Assembly: GCA_013140495.1 (NCBI GenBank)
Contig: JABFSR010000066.1
Coordinates: 1 to 60,613, forward strand
Direction of reading: 5' to 3'
From: Verrucomicrobiota bacterium
GTDB lineage: Bacteria; Verrucomicrobiota; Verrucomicrobiia; Limisphaerales; JADLHS01
Length of the DNA stretch: 60,613 nt
A program made the position numbers and the translations under genes. The number at the start of each line of letters is the position of its first letter. The first letter of the stretch is position 1. Below the pieces are notes generated by a model. The model did not search any database. It was given only the letters and a program-made list of their open reading frames with translations, and was not told where the DNA came from. Positions 25,276 through 33,293 of this stretch are shown piece by piece.

Positions 25276-26277
25276 TTACTGCAGGTCTGCCGGCTTTACG
25301 CCGACCTTGAACTTGCCAAAACCAAATCCGGTCGGTTTGTAGTCGCCCACATAATCCACGCTGGCGTGATCAGTAATTTTTTCGGCAAGGCCAGCCGCCC
25401 AGTAACAGGCATTGACGATCAATCGTCGCAGGCCTTCGCTCTCAAGATCAGTTGCTGCACCCATCGTGGTGGTGAGTGTCTTGTTGATCTGCCCCTTCTC
25501 ACCGGTGTAATCGCGCATCCACACCAACGGCATCATCGGCTGATTCTTCGGGCCTTCGAGCGGCGCGTCGCCGGGTTTCATGCCGGTGAGCACCTGGCCG
25601 CGGACCAGCACCTTTGCATCGGCTGGAAGATGGGTGACGCCGTAAACATCCGTCGGGCCCCAGATATCGGTGACGCCGCGCAGGATGGCGTGCGACTTGA
25701 ATTCGTCGCTGATGATGCCGCGCGTGCTTTGCTTGCCGTGATCGCCATGATGGTTGACCCATGTTTCCCCGAGCACGTGCATGCCAAAACCGCCGGACCA
25801 TTCCTTGCTCTGCCAGTCGAACTTCGCATAGGGACTCTGCTTGTTCCGCGAATAGGCGAATGCGTGCGTACTGGTGCGCAGCGCAATGATCGGCTTGCCG
25901 CGATCCATGTAGTCCACGAAGTGTTTCATCTCCGCATCAGGCAGTTCACGGAAGCGGAACAGCATCACGCAAACATCAGCAGTGTCCAGCGCCGACATAC
26001 CGACGACGTTTGTCTGGTTGTTGGGATCAATGGAGCCGTTCGCAGGATTGATGGGAAACAACACGGTGCACTTGAAGCCGTGACGCGTGGCGAGGATTTT
26101 TGCAAGCATGGGCAATCCTTCCTCGGAACGATATTCCTCGTCTCCACTGAGGAAGACGATGTGCTTACCCTGACCTGCGCCGCTCTTGCCTTCATAGACA
26201 ACCGAGTCCTTGGCGGAGGCGGTGAAGCCGAGAGTCAGACAAGCCACCGCAGCGATTGCAAAGAATTTCATGTTCAT
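25276..26277 (-). CDS. ThuA-like domain secreted protein
   Basis: 333 residues from the ATG at 26277 (MNMKFFAIAAVACLTLGFTA), which directly precedes a signal peptide. 'GKHIVFLSGDEEYRSEEGLP' and 'TADVCVMLFRFRELPDAEMK' followed by 'FVDYMDRGKPIIALRTSTHA' are the hallmark blocks of ThuA-like (class I glutamine-amidotransferase-like fold) proteins. These occur in trehalose and other disaccharide catabolic loci. Exact chemistry is unknown; some family members are linked to keto-disaccharide metabolism. It lies 74 bp downstream of the dehydrogenase fusion on the same strand, so the two probably form one operon. Confidence 0.88.
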   Translation of the reverse strand: MNMKFFAIAAVACLTLGFTASAKDSVVYEGKSGAGQGKHIVFLSGDEEYRSEEGLPMLAKILATRHGFKCTVLFPINPANGSIDPNNQTNVVGMSALDTADVCVMLFRFRELPDAEMKHFVDYMDRGKPIIALRTSTHAFAYSRNKQSPYAKFDWQSKEWSGGFGMHVLGETWVNHHGDHGKQSTRGIISDEFKSHAILRGVTDIWGPTDVYGVTHLPADAKVLVRGQVLTGMKPGDAPLEGPKNQPMMPLVWMRDYTGEKGQINKTLTTTMGAATDLESEGLRRLIVNACYWAAGLAEKITDHASVDYVGDYKPTGFGFGKFKVGVKPADLQ

Positions 26278-26351
26278 AAGTGTTGAATGCTGTCGCGTGA
26301 TTTTCTCGATGTAGTTGAAAAGCGAATGCGCACGAATGCCCGCTCGATCTC

Positions 26352-29027
26352 TCACTTCGTATATTTGTCCAATTGCCTCATGGTTTCATCGAGGCAGTAC
26401 TTGATGTAGTAATCCGGTTTGTTTGGATCGGCTTCCTTGTCGAGGGCGGCCAGTGCAATCTCCGCCGCCTTGGCAGTCGTGAAAAAGCTGCATGCGCGCA
26501 CGGCTTCGAGCCGGACTCGAGGATTCTCGTCCTTGACCTGTACTTCGAGCAAGGCGAGCGGGTCTTTCACGCGATCACGCCAGTAACAGAGAACGCGCGT
26601 CGCGGCGGCGCGGGCATGGTAATCGGGCGAACGAAGCATGCGCTTGAGCAGTTCCTCATCCACGACGTTGTGCCACTGATGCACCCAGAGTGCTTCTGTC
26701 ATGTGATGTTCGTAATCCTTGTCTTTCGGATCAAGGTTCGCAGACCACTTCTTGACTGCGGCGATGACCTTTGTGCTGTCGTGCTTGCCGAGTTCGGTTT
26801 TGGCGCGGGTGCGAACGTCATTCTCCGGCTCCTTGAGAAGATCGAGCAGCTTCTCAACAGACTGGCCAAACACCTTTGCAGGCTGAAGCAACGGACGGCC
26901 TTCGTAGGTGATGCGGTAGATGCGACCATGAGATTTATCGCGATGCGGATCACGAATGTGATGCTGCATGTGGCCGATCAATTCCTTTGCCCAGTCACAG
27001 AAATAAATCGAGCCATCCGGCGCCACGCTGACGGCGGAGGGACGGAAGTTGGGGATCTTGTCGTTGTCGCCCTTGACCAGGTCTTCGATGGTTTCCCCCT
27101 TCAGGCCCGAGCCATCCTCGCTCATCTTGACGCGAAAAATTCCCTGGAAACCAATGACGTTACAGTTGAGAAAATTTCCCTGGAACTCGTCGGGGAAATG
27201 GCGGCTGGTAATCATGCTGGTGCCGGCGCAGGGTCGCATTGGCCGCTTCCAAAACTCCTGCATACCCTTGTGCTTGGCGGGATAGTCGAGATGACCGCTG
27301 TATGCGGGGGCGAAGTAATTGGCGTTGCCGGTTGCGTCGGTGATGATGTCGTTGCCCCAGTAATCGAACACACGACCGTGTGGGTTTGCAAAGCCGTACG
27401 GAACATAGCGCTCGAATTTTCCTGTGCGCGGCTCGAAGCGATAAATGCAACCGTCCTCGTTGCGAACTGGACCAATTGCGGTTTCGACCTGCGTGCGGTG
27501 GAATACGCCGTCGCTCAAATACGTTGCACCGCCAGGATCGAGAACCATGGAGTTCGCGGTGTGATGTGAATCGGCCGAGTCCATGCCCATCAGCACGCGC
27601 TCTTTCCAATCAGCCTTGCCGTCGCCATTTGTGTCCCTCACAAACCACAAGTCCGGAGCTTGCATGACAAGGACGCCATCTTTGTAGAACTGAAAACCTG
27701 TCGGGCAGTTCAGACCGTCGAGGAAGGTTGTGACCTTGTCGGCCTTGCCATCACCGTTGGTGTCTTCAAATACCAGCAGCTTGTCGAAAACCTTGTCGGT
27801 CGGCCTAACCTCCGGGTAACTCGGCCAGGCGGCAACCCAAAGACGGCCCTTTGTATCGAAAGCCATCTGCACCGGGCTGACGAGTTCGGGAAATTGTTCT
27901 TCACTCGCGAACAAGGTTACTTTGCAACCCTTCGCCACAGTCATGTGTTTGATAGCCTCCTCACCACTCAAGAACGGCTTGATGTCGGATTTGTTCGACT
28001 CAATTGACTTAACAGGTGGCAGATTCGAGTCGTCAACCTTCGGCTTGCCGCCCTTGGCCACGGCCCAGACACCCCGGTCGCGATTGGCTGTTTTCACGTC
28101 GCGCTGTGACATTTCCTCCTGCATGATGCGGTAGTTGGAAATGTAAGGCGGTGGATCGTCGTAATTGGTAAGGGTGATAAAGCTGCCTTTGCCGGGTTGA
28201 AAGGCGAGCTTTGAGCGACCGCCATAAACATTGTAGCCATCCACCGTCCGATAACGTGCGTGCCACTCGGCGTTTTTGACATTCACGGCGGCACGGAGTT
28301 TATCGAGTTTGCCGACTGGCGGCTGTGCGCCGAACAAGGCTTGAAAGATTTCTGGTGCGAACGCCTTGTCTCCTGCTTCGGTGAGGAGGAATGTGTTGAA
28401 CGTCAGCGCTTGTCCCTTCGCCGCTGCCTCAGCGTAAAGCCGCTTGGAAATGGCGAAAATATCCACGAAAGGAACATCGTTGGCCTTGGCCACCTCGGCC
28501 ATGGCGGCAGTGTATTTCTGGATGTTGGCGTTGTTGGCGGTCGGGTCGGGTTGATTGGGATCGCTGAGTTTCTCGTTGGCAATCGGCGAGAACAGGACGA
28601 GTCGCGGCACGCCTTTGCCACTGTAGTTCGCGGCCTTCGTGTCTTTCACAAACTTGTCGAGGTCCTGCTTGAACTTGTCGAGGCCGGCATCACCCTTGAA
28701 CGATTCGTTGAAACCGTAGAACGCAAAGATCACGTCTGCCTTGGTCTTCGTGAGCCAGTCGTTGCGGGAACCGAAGTTCTCGGAACGTTGCCACGTGTTG
28801 ACCTCATCGCCGGACGCAGCAAGATTGCGGAAGACAAGTTCGTGGTTCGGATATTTTGCGTGGATAAGAGTTTCCAGCCAGCCATGATGCTGCATGCGAT
28901 CCGGCAGCGCATTGCCGATGATCGAGACATGATCGCCTTGTTTGAGTTCGAGTGCGGCGTCTGCCCGGATCGCGATCATCCCCATGAGGCACAACACAAG
29001 CGTTGCCATTGACCAATTATGTTTCAT
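26352..29027 (-). CDS. SGNH-like domain fused to PVC-type dehydrogenase, no haem motif
   Basis: 891 residues with a signal peptide (MKHNWSMATLVLCLMGMIAI). Residues about 30-240 are a GDSL/SGNH-like esterase domain ('GDHVSIIGNALPDRMQHHGW', 'VIFAFYGFNES'), in which the usual block I Ser is replaced by an IIGNA context. Residues about 370-720 are the PVC dehydrogenase propeller ('LVSPVQMAFDTKGRLWVAAW', 'FEDTNGDGKADKVTTFLDGL'), followed by HEAT-like helices. The chain stops at 'DETMRQLDKYTK' with no CxxCH cytochrome domain, unlike the two paralogues in this window. Electron transfer would then need a separate cytochrome, or the protein may bind rather than oxidise. ThuA follows in the same direction. 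Confidence 0.85.
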   Translation of the reverse strand: MKHNWSMATLVLCLMGMIAIRADAALELKQGDHVSIIGNALPDRMQHHGWLETLIHAKYPNHELVFRNLAASGDEVNTWQRSENFGSRNDWLTKTKADVIFAFYGFNESFKGDAGLDKFKQDLDKFVKDTKAANYSGKGVPRLVLFSPIANEKLSDPNQPDPTANNANIQKYTAAMAEVAKANDVPFVDIFAISKRLYAEAAAKGQALTFNTFLLTEAGDKAFAPEIFQALFGAQPPVGKLDKLRAAVNVKNAEWHARYRTVDGYNVYGGRSKLAFQPGKGSFITLTNYDDPPPYISNYRIMQEEMSQRDVKTANRDRGVWAVAKGGKPKVDDSNLPPVKSIESNKSDIKPFLSGEEAIKHMTVAKGCKVTLFASEEQFPELVSPVQMAFDTKGRLWVAAWPSYPEVRPTDKVFDKLLVFEDTNGDGKADKVTTFLDGLNCPTGFQFYKDGVLVMQAPDLWFVRDTNGDGKADWKERVLMGMDSADSHHTANSMVLDPGGATYLSDGVFHRTQVETAIGPVRNEDGCIYRFEPRTGKFERYVPYGFANPHGRVFDYWGNDIITDATGNANYFAPAYSGHLDYPAKHKGMQEFWKRPMRPCAGTSMITSRHFPDEFQGNFLNCNVIGFQGIFRVKMSEDGSGLKGETIEDLVKGDNDKIPNFRPSAVSVAPDGSIYFCDWAKELIGHMQHHIRDPHRDKSHGRIYRITYEGRPLLQPAKVFGQSVEKLLDLLKEPENDVRTRAKTELGKHDSTKVIAAVKKWSANLDPKDKDYEHHMTEALWVHQWHNVVDEELLKRMLRSPDYHARAAATRVLCYWRDRVKDPLALLEVQVKDENPRVRLEAVRACSFFTTAKAAEIALAALDKEADPNKPDYYIKYCLDETMRQLDKYTK

Positions 29028-29218
29028 GGTTCAAAGGCTCGGAAAGCAACAGTCATTTCGCAAGCCTGAATAAGCCGGATGACAAGAATTCACGCGAGGG
29101 GGCAATACTTTGAAGGCCAGTGCATGGAACAGTCGGTCGTTAAAAGGCCTTTCAGCAGGAGAAAAAAATGCTTTTGAAACTTTCTGTGATTGCCTACCTT
29201 CCCGAAAATTATTTTACC

Positions 29219-30067
29219 ATGAAATTTGGCATCAACACATTCCTGTTCACCTCACCCTTCAACAACGCCAGCACCAAACTTTTTCCGAAGTTCAAGAAGT
29301 GGGGGTTTGATTCAATCGAGATTCCAATCGAAGACCCGTCGCACATTGATCCCGCGCATGTGAAGCGTGAACTGGATCGCCACGGCCTGGTATGCGGTTC
29401 GGTGTGCGCCTGCATGGGACCGGATCGCGATCTGCGCGGTGACGCCAAGGCGCAAAAGACGGGACTGGCCTACATGACCACGCTCCTCGACCAGATGGTC
29501 GTCATGGATTGTCCCTCGTTGATCGGGCCGGTTTATTCAGCCGTGGGTCGGGCTGATGCCGTGCCGCCGGAGGAATACAAGAAGCAATGGGCGCTCGTTG
29601 TGAAGCATCTCAAGACACTTTCCAAATACGCAGAGAAACGCGGCAGGCAGGTTTGTCTCGAACCGCTCAACCGCTTTGAGACCGACTTCATCAACACCTG
29701 TGATCAGGGACTCAAGATGATCAAGGACGTGGGCAGCCCCGCGCTCAAGCTGCACCTCGACACCTTCCACATGAACATCGAGGAAAAGAATCAGGCCAAC
29801 GCCATCCGCAAGGCCGGCAAACACCTGGCGCACTTCCACGCCTGCGGCAGCGACCGTGGCACGCCGGGCAACGACCACATTGACTGGAAGCCAATTGTGA
29901 AGGCCCTCAAGGACATTCGCTACAACGGCGACGTGGTCATCGAATCCTTCACAACCGACGTGAAAGTCATTGCCCGTGCTGCTGCGATCTGGCGGCGCAT
30001 CGAGCCAACCCAGACAGAAATCGCCGTGAAGGGTCTGCGCAACCTGAATCGTTTCTTCGGCAAGTGA
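29219..30067 (+). CDS. Sugar phosphate isomerase/epimerase (D-psicose/tagatose 3-epimerase-like)
   Basis: 282 residues from the ATG at 29219 (MKFGINTFLFTSPFNNASTK). Motifs are 'GFDSIEIPIEDPSHIDPAHV', 'RQVCLEPLNRFETDFINT' (metal-binding Glu), 'LKLHLDTFHMNIEE' (Asp/His), 'LAHFHACGSDRGTPGNDHID' and 'YNGDVVIESFT' (second Glu). This is the full metal-ligand set of the ketose 3-epimerase-like TIM barrels. It is cytoplasmic. It is transcribed divergently from the SGNH-dehydrogenase operon, with about 190 bp between starts, and is followed by the esterase-DUF1080 gene 85 bp downstream. Confidence 0.9.
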   Translation: MKFGINTFLFTSPFNNASTKLFPKFKKWGFDSIEIPIEDPSHIDPAHVKRELDRHGLVCGSVCACMGPDRDLRGDAKAQKTGLAYMTTLLDQMVVMDCPSLIGPVYSAVGRADAVPPEEYKKQWALVVKHLKTLSKYAEKRGRQVCLEPLNRFETDFINTCDQGLKMIKDVGSPALKLHLDTFHMNIEEKNQANAIRKAGKHLAHFHACGSDRGTPGNDHIDWKPIVKALKDIRYNGDVVIESFTTDVKVIARAAAIWRRIEPTQTEIAVKGLRNLNRFFGK

Positions 30068-30152
30068 TCATGCTGACTTCAGGAATTTGAAAATGCGCAC
30101 TGAACTTGCACACAATTTAATCGTCTCCGCTGTTCCCAACCAAACCTCATCC

Positions 30153-32258
30153 ATGAAAAGAATACTATCAGTCATCGTCTCGCTTCTCTGCGCTTTCACT
30201 TTGTCGTCACTCGCAGACGTCAAGCTGCCCGCCGTCATCGGCAGTCACATGGTGCTCCAGCGCGCCCAGCCTTGCCCGATCTGGGGTTGGGCCGATCCGG
30301 GCGAGCAGGTCACGGTTGAATTTGGCAGCCAGAAAATTTCGGTACAGGCCGGTGCAGACGGTACCTGGCGCGTCAATCTGCGCGCGATGAAAGCCAATTC
30401 AAAGCCGCAGATCATGACCGTCACCGGCAAGAACAAGATTGTTGTCGAGGACGTGCTCGTCGGCGAAGTCTGGCTCTGCTCCGGCCAGTCGAACATGGAA
30501 TGGACGGTTGGTTCATCCGACAACGCCAAGGAGGAACTCGCCGCCGCGAATCATCCCCGCATCCGTCACATCAAGATTCCGCATCGTCCCTCGGACAAAC
30601 CCGAGAGTGATGTTTCCTCAGATGGTTGGAAGCTGTGCAGCCCGGAGACAGTGAAAGATTTTACCGCTGTCGGATACTTCTACGGTCGCACGCTCATGAC
30701 GGAACTCGATGTCCCGATCGGTTTGCTCGGATGCAATTGGGGCGGCACACGCATTGAACCATGGACACCGCCGGTTGGGTTTCAGGCCGTGCCCGCGTTG
30801 AAGCAGGACTTTGCCGACAAGCTGAGTTCTTTCCCGGAAGTCACCGACAAGAAGGACAAAGAGGGCAAGGTTGAACTGGGCGCAGACGGCAAACCCATCA
30901 AGCAGATCAACCACCAAACCCCTCTCGCGCTCTACAACGGCATGGTGCATCCGCTCGTGCCGTTCGCGATTCGCGGTGCTCTCTGGTACCAGGGCGAATC
31001 CAACAACGGCGAAGGCATGTTGTATTTTGAGAAGATGAAAGCACTCATCGCGGGCTGGCGCAGTGTCTGGAACAATCCCAGGATGCCTTTCTGCTTTGTG
31101 CAACTTGCACCGTTCACCTACGGCGGCGATGACTCGAAGCTCGCAGGAATCTGGGAGGCACAAACCGCCACCCTTTCCGTGCCAAACACCGGCATGGCCG
31201 TGACCACGGACATCAGCAACCTCAAGGACATTCATCCCAAGAACAAACAGGATGTGGGACGTCGCCTCGCTCTCTGGGCTCTCGCCAAGACCTACGGCAA
31301 GCGCGGCATTGTTTATTCCGGCCCGCTTTACAAGGGAATGAAAGCGGTCGGAAACAAGATCGAACTCAGCTTTGACCACGTCGGTGGCGGTCTGGTGTCA
31401 CGCGACGGCAGACCGCTCTCAAACTTTACCATTGCGGGTAGTGACCAGAATTTCGTGGATGCGCGCGCTGAGATCATCGGCAAGAAGATTGTTGTGTCCA
31501 GTGACGCCGTGGCGAATCCCGTGGCGGTACGTTTTGCAATGCATCAACTGGCCGAGCCGAACTTTTCCAACAAGGATGGCCTGCCCGCTTCACCCTTCCG
31601 CACGGACACCTGGCCGCTAGTGGGTTTCAAGGCGATCTTTAACGGAAAAAATCTCGATGGCTGGGAGGGTAATCCCAAGCTCTGGTCCGTTGTGGACGGT
31701 GTCATCACCGGCAAAACCTCCGACGAGGGCGACACCAAGATCAAGCACAACACCTTCCTCGTCTGGAAGGCTGGCGAGGTTGCTGATTTTGAACTGCGCC
31801 TGCAATACAAGATCGTCGGTGGCAATTCCGGCATCCAATATCGCAGCAAGGTTCTTGAACAAGGTGAATTCGGACCCATCGTGGGCGGATACCAGGCGGA
31901 CTTTGAAGCCGGGAAAACTTACAGCGGCATTCTCTACGAAGAACGCGGTCGCGGCATTCTGGCAAAGCGCGGTGAGAAGACCGTCCTGAAATCTGATGCA
32001 GCGGGCAAGCTGAAGATTGAAGTCACTGGATCAGTCGGCAATTCGGACACGATTCAATCCAAGATCAACAACGAGGACTGGAATGATTACGTGGTCATCG
32101 CCAAGGGCAACCACCTGCAACATTTCATCAATGGCAACCTGACCGTGGATGTCACCGATGAAGACTCCGCCAAAGCCGCGAAGTCCGGCGTCCTGGCCTT
32201 GCAGATTCATGCCGGCCCGGCCATGACCGTCCAGTTCCGCAACATCCGGCTCAAGTAA
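30153..32258 (+). CDS. Sialate O-acetylesterase fused to DUF1080 (3-keto-glycoside hydrolase-like)
   Basis: 701 residues from the ATG at 30153 (MKRILSVIVSLLCAFTLSSL, a signal peptide). The esterase part spans about 25-485, with 'LCSGQSNMEW' carrying the catalytic Ser at residue 113 and 'DIHP' with Asp359/His361. From about residue 489 a DUF1080 domain begins ('GFKAIFNGKNLDGWEGNPKL', 'ELRLQYKIVGGNSGIQYRSK', 'GVLALQIHAGPAMTVQFRNI'). DUF1080 (PF06439) members include 3-keto-disaccharide hydrolases. The two activities on one exported chain suggest coupled de-acetylation and cleavage of an oxidised glycan. A strong terminator follows at 32316-32346. Confidence 0.9.
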   Translation: MKRILSVIVSLLCAFTLSSLADVKLPAVIGSHMVLQRAQPCPIWGWADPGEQVTVEFGSQKISVQAGADGTWRVNLRAMKANSKPQIMTVTGKNKIVVEDVLVGEVWLCSGQSNMEWTVGSSDNAKEELAAANHPRIRHIKIPHRPSDKPESDVSSDGWKLCSPETVKDFTAVGYFYGRTLMTELDVPIGLLGCNWGGTRIEPWTPPVGFQAVPALKQDFADKLSSFPEVTDKKDKEGKVELGADGKPIKQINHQTPLALYNGMVHPLVPFAIRGALWYQGESNNGEGMLYFEKMKALIAGWRSVWNNPRMPFCFVQLAPFTYGGDDSKLAGIWEAQTATLSVPNTGMAVTTDISNLKDIHPKNKQDVGRRLALWALAKTYGKRGIVYSGPLYKGMKAVGNKIELSFDHVGGGLVSRDGRPLSNFTIAGSDQNFVDARAEIIGKKIVVSSDAVANPVAVRFAMHQLAEPNFSNKDGLPASPFRTDTWPLVGFKAIFNGKNLDGWEGNPKLWSVVDGVITGKTSDEGDTKIKHNTFLVWKAGEVADFELRLQYKIVGGNSGIQYRSKVLEQGEFGPIVGGYQADFEAGKTYSGILYEERGRGILAKRGEKTVLKSDAAGKLKIEVTGSVGNSDTIQSKINNEDWNDYVVIAKGNHLQHFINGNLTVDVTDEDSAKAAKSGVLALQIHAGPAMTVQFRNIRLK

Positions 32259-32315
32259 GGCAATCAACATGCAATCACCGGGCTGGTTTGGTTGATCCAG
32301 ACCGCAGAAGATTTG

Positions 32316-32346
32316 GAGACTGCGACAGACCGTCGCAGTCTCTTTT
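32316..32346 (+). terminator. Intrinsic terminator after the esterase-DUF1080 gene
   Basis: An 11-bp perfect stem GAGACTGCGAC / GTCGCAGTCTC with a 5-nt loop is followed by TTTT, 57 bp after the stop codon. Confidence 0.88.
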
Positions 32347-32485
32347 GCTTGATGGTTACTCCAACATCAACCCTTCAACCCCGGAAGTCTTCGCCAAAAG
32401 AGAAGCCAAAATGAAACGCAAGAAGCTCCAACACCTCCACAACATGGCCGAGTCCCTCAACTACACAATCGTTCCAATCCAATGA
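32345..32485 (+). other. Short open fragment, possibly the C-terminus of a lost transposase
   Basis: The frame reads LLDGYSNINPSTPEVFAKRE, then basic 'KMKRKKLQHLHNMAESLNYTIVPIQ' to a TGA. A basic helix ending '..A.SLNYTIVP' resembles the extreme C-termini of some insertion-sequence transposases as I recall them. There is no start codon or upstream domain, and it directly overlaps the end of the terminator. It is probably a relic. Confidence 0.3.
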
Positions 32486-32486
32486 G

Positions 32487-32831
32487 TTACTGGTCTAGTT
32501 TCTCACGAGGCTGCTCGGTCATGTCTTTGCCTAAAGGTCGGAACATCCAAATGGCTGCTAGAAAAATAAGCCACCACTGAAATACTGCGATAAAAATCAT
32601 CAGTCCTATACCAGCATCATGCGATATAAAATGCGCTTCAGCCAATCGCTCAGAAAATATGGCGCCAGGTAGGTGAAACCACATAAATATCTGCTCATAC
32701 AAATCCTGTAGCGCGCTAAAATGCAAATAGCCAATAATTCCAAACAGCTTAATAACCAGAAAAACCAAACTCTCTGCCACAACGCTTAAAATCACGGCCA
32801 CAACTGGCGCTGGAAGTTTGAAGATACGCAT
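32487..32831 (-). CDS. Small membrane protein (114 aa) downstream of repeat copy D
   Basis: Start MRIFKLPAPVVAVILSVVAE at 32831. Two clear hydrophobic segments (about 8-34 and 75-97: 'GLMIFIAVFQWWLIFLAAIWMF') flank an amphipathic, Trp/His-containing middle. The tail is charged. No family was recognised. The gene is much AT-richer than its neighbours. The ~200-bp repeat (copy D) begins about 7 bp before the start codon; the minus-strand bases before ATG are 'catactgactaggctgct', nearly the same as before the gene at 14489. Confidence 0.55.
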   Translation of the reverse strand: MRIFKLPAPVVAVILSVVAESLVFLVIKLFGIIGYLHFSALQDLYEQIFMWFHLPGAIFSERLAEAHFISHDAGIGLMIFIAVFQWWLIFLAAIWMFRPLGKDMTEQPREKLDQ

Positions 32832-32837
32832 AGCAGC

Positions 32838-33030
32838 CTAGTCAGTATGGCTTTTGCTGAGGGCGGGAGCGGTGTCTGCTCTGCGGGATGAGCGTGGGTT
32901 GCGAACCGCAGAGCGGAACGCCGGGCCACCCGTTGTAGGACTCGCGCCCCAGACAACAGTAATGACCGAAAGAGCAAACACCATGAAGATCTACATACTG
33001 CGTGACCCAAACCATGTCGAGCCACAAAAC
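32838..33030 (-). repeat. Copy D of a ~200-bp repeat located 5' of small membrane-protein genes
   Basis: Best match to copy B (22517-22735). It contains the inverted repeat gctctgcgg/ccgcagagc and the shared right-hand part 'caaacaccatgaaga' through 'gtcgagccacaaaa'. Copies B and D diverge beyond about 33030 (D) and 22710 (B). Confidence 0.75.
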
Positions 33031-33059
33031 CGGAGAAAAATCCCGTGGCGGCATTCCAA

Positions 33060-33200
33060 GGAGATGGGTGCTGCGGCATATTCCGATTCGTGTTTCCAAG
33101 ATGTCGCTCCTGACGGAGCTTGGAAATTATTTTGTCGGGGCTTCTACAAATATGCCGCGCCTACGGCGCTGCAAAAGTCATCGCTCCAAATTGTCACGGC
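33060..33200. repeat. Intergenic palindromic repeat (REP-like)
   Basis: Hairpins gctcctgacggagc (about 33106-33119) and gcgcctacggcgc (about 33159-33171) are separated by 'ttctacaaatatgcc'. This is typical of dispersed extragenic palindromes. Together with copy D it fills the 462-bp gap between genes; no coding signal was seen. Confidence 0.55.
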
Positions 33201-33293
33201 GGGACAAAACACAAACAGCCATCTCCCCACCGCTCAAATCTGCAATGCTCCTGTTGACTCAATCGTATTGGACGATCCGTCTCCCTGCGTTGA

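Noticed and set aside
22521..33099. Open frames inside repeat copies B and D (for example 'GARVAQLVARRSALRFATHA') as genes
   Set aside because: The frames exist in both good copies but lack consistent starts and ends and sit in a palindromic repeat. Copy A does not keep the frame. They were treated as repeat DNA.
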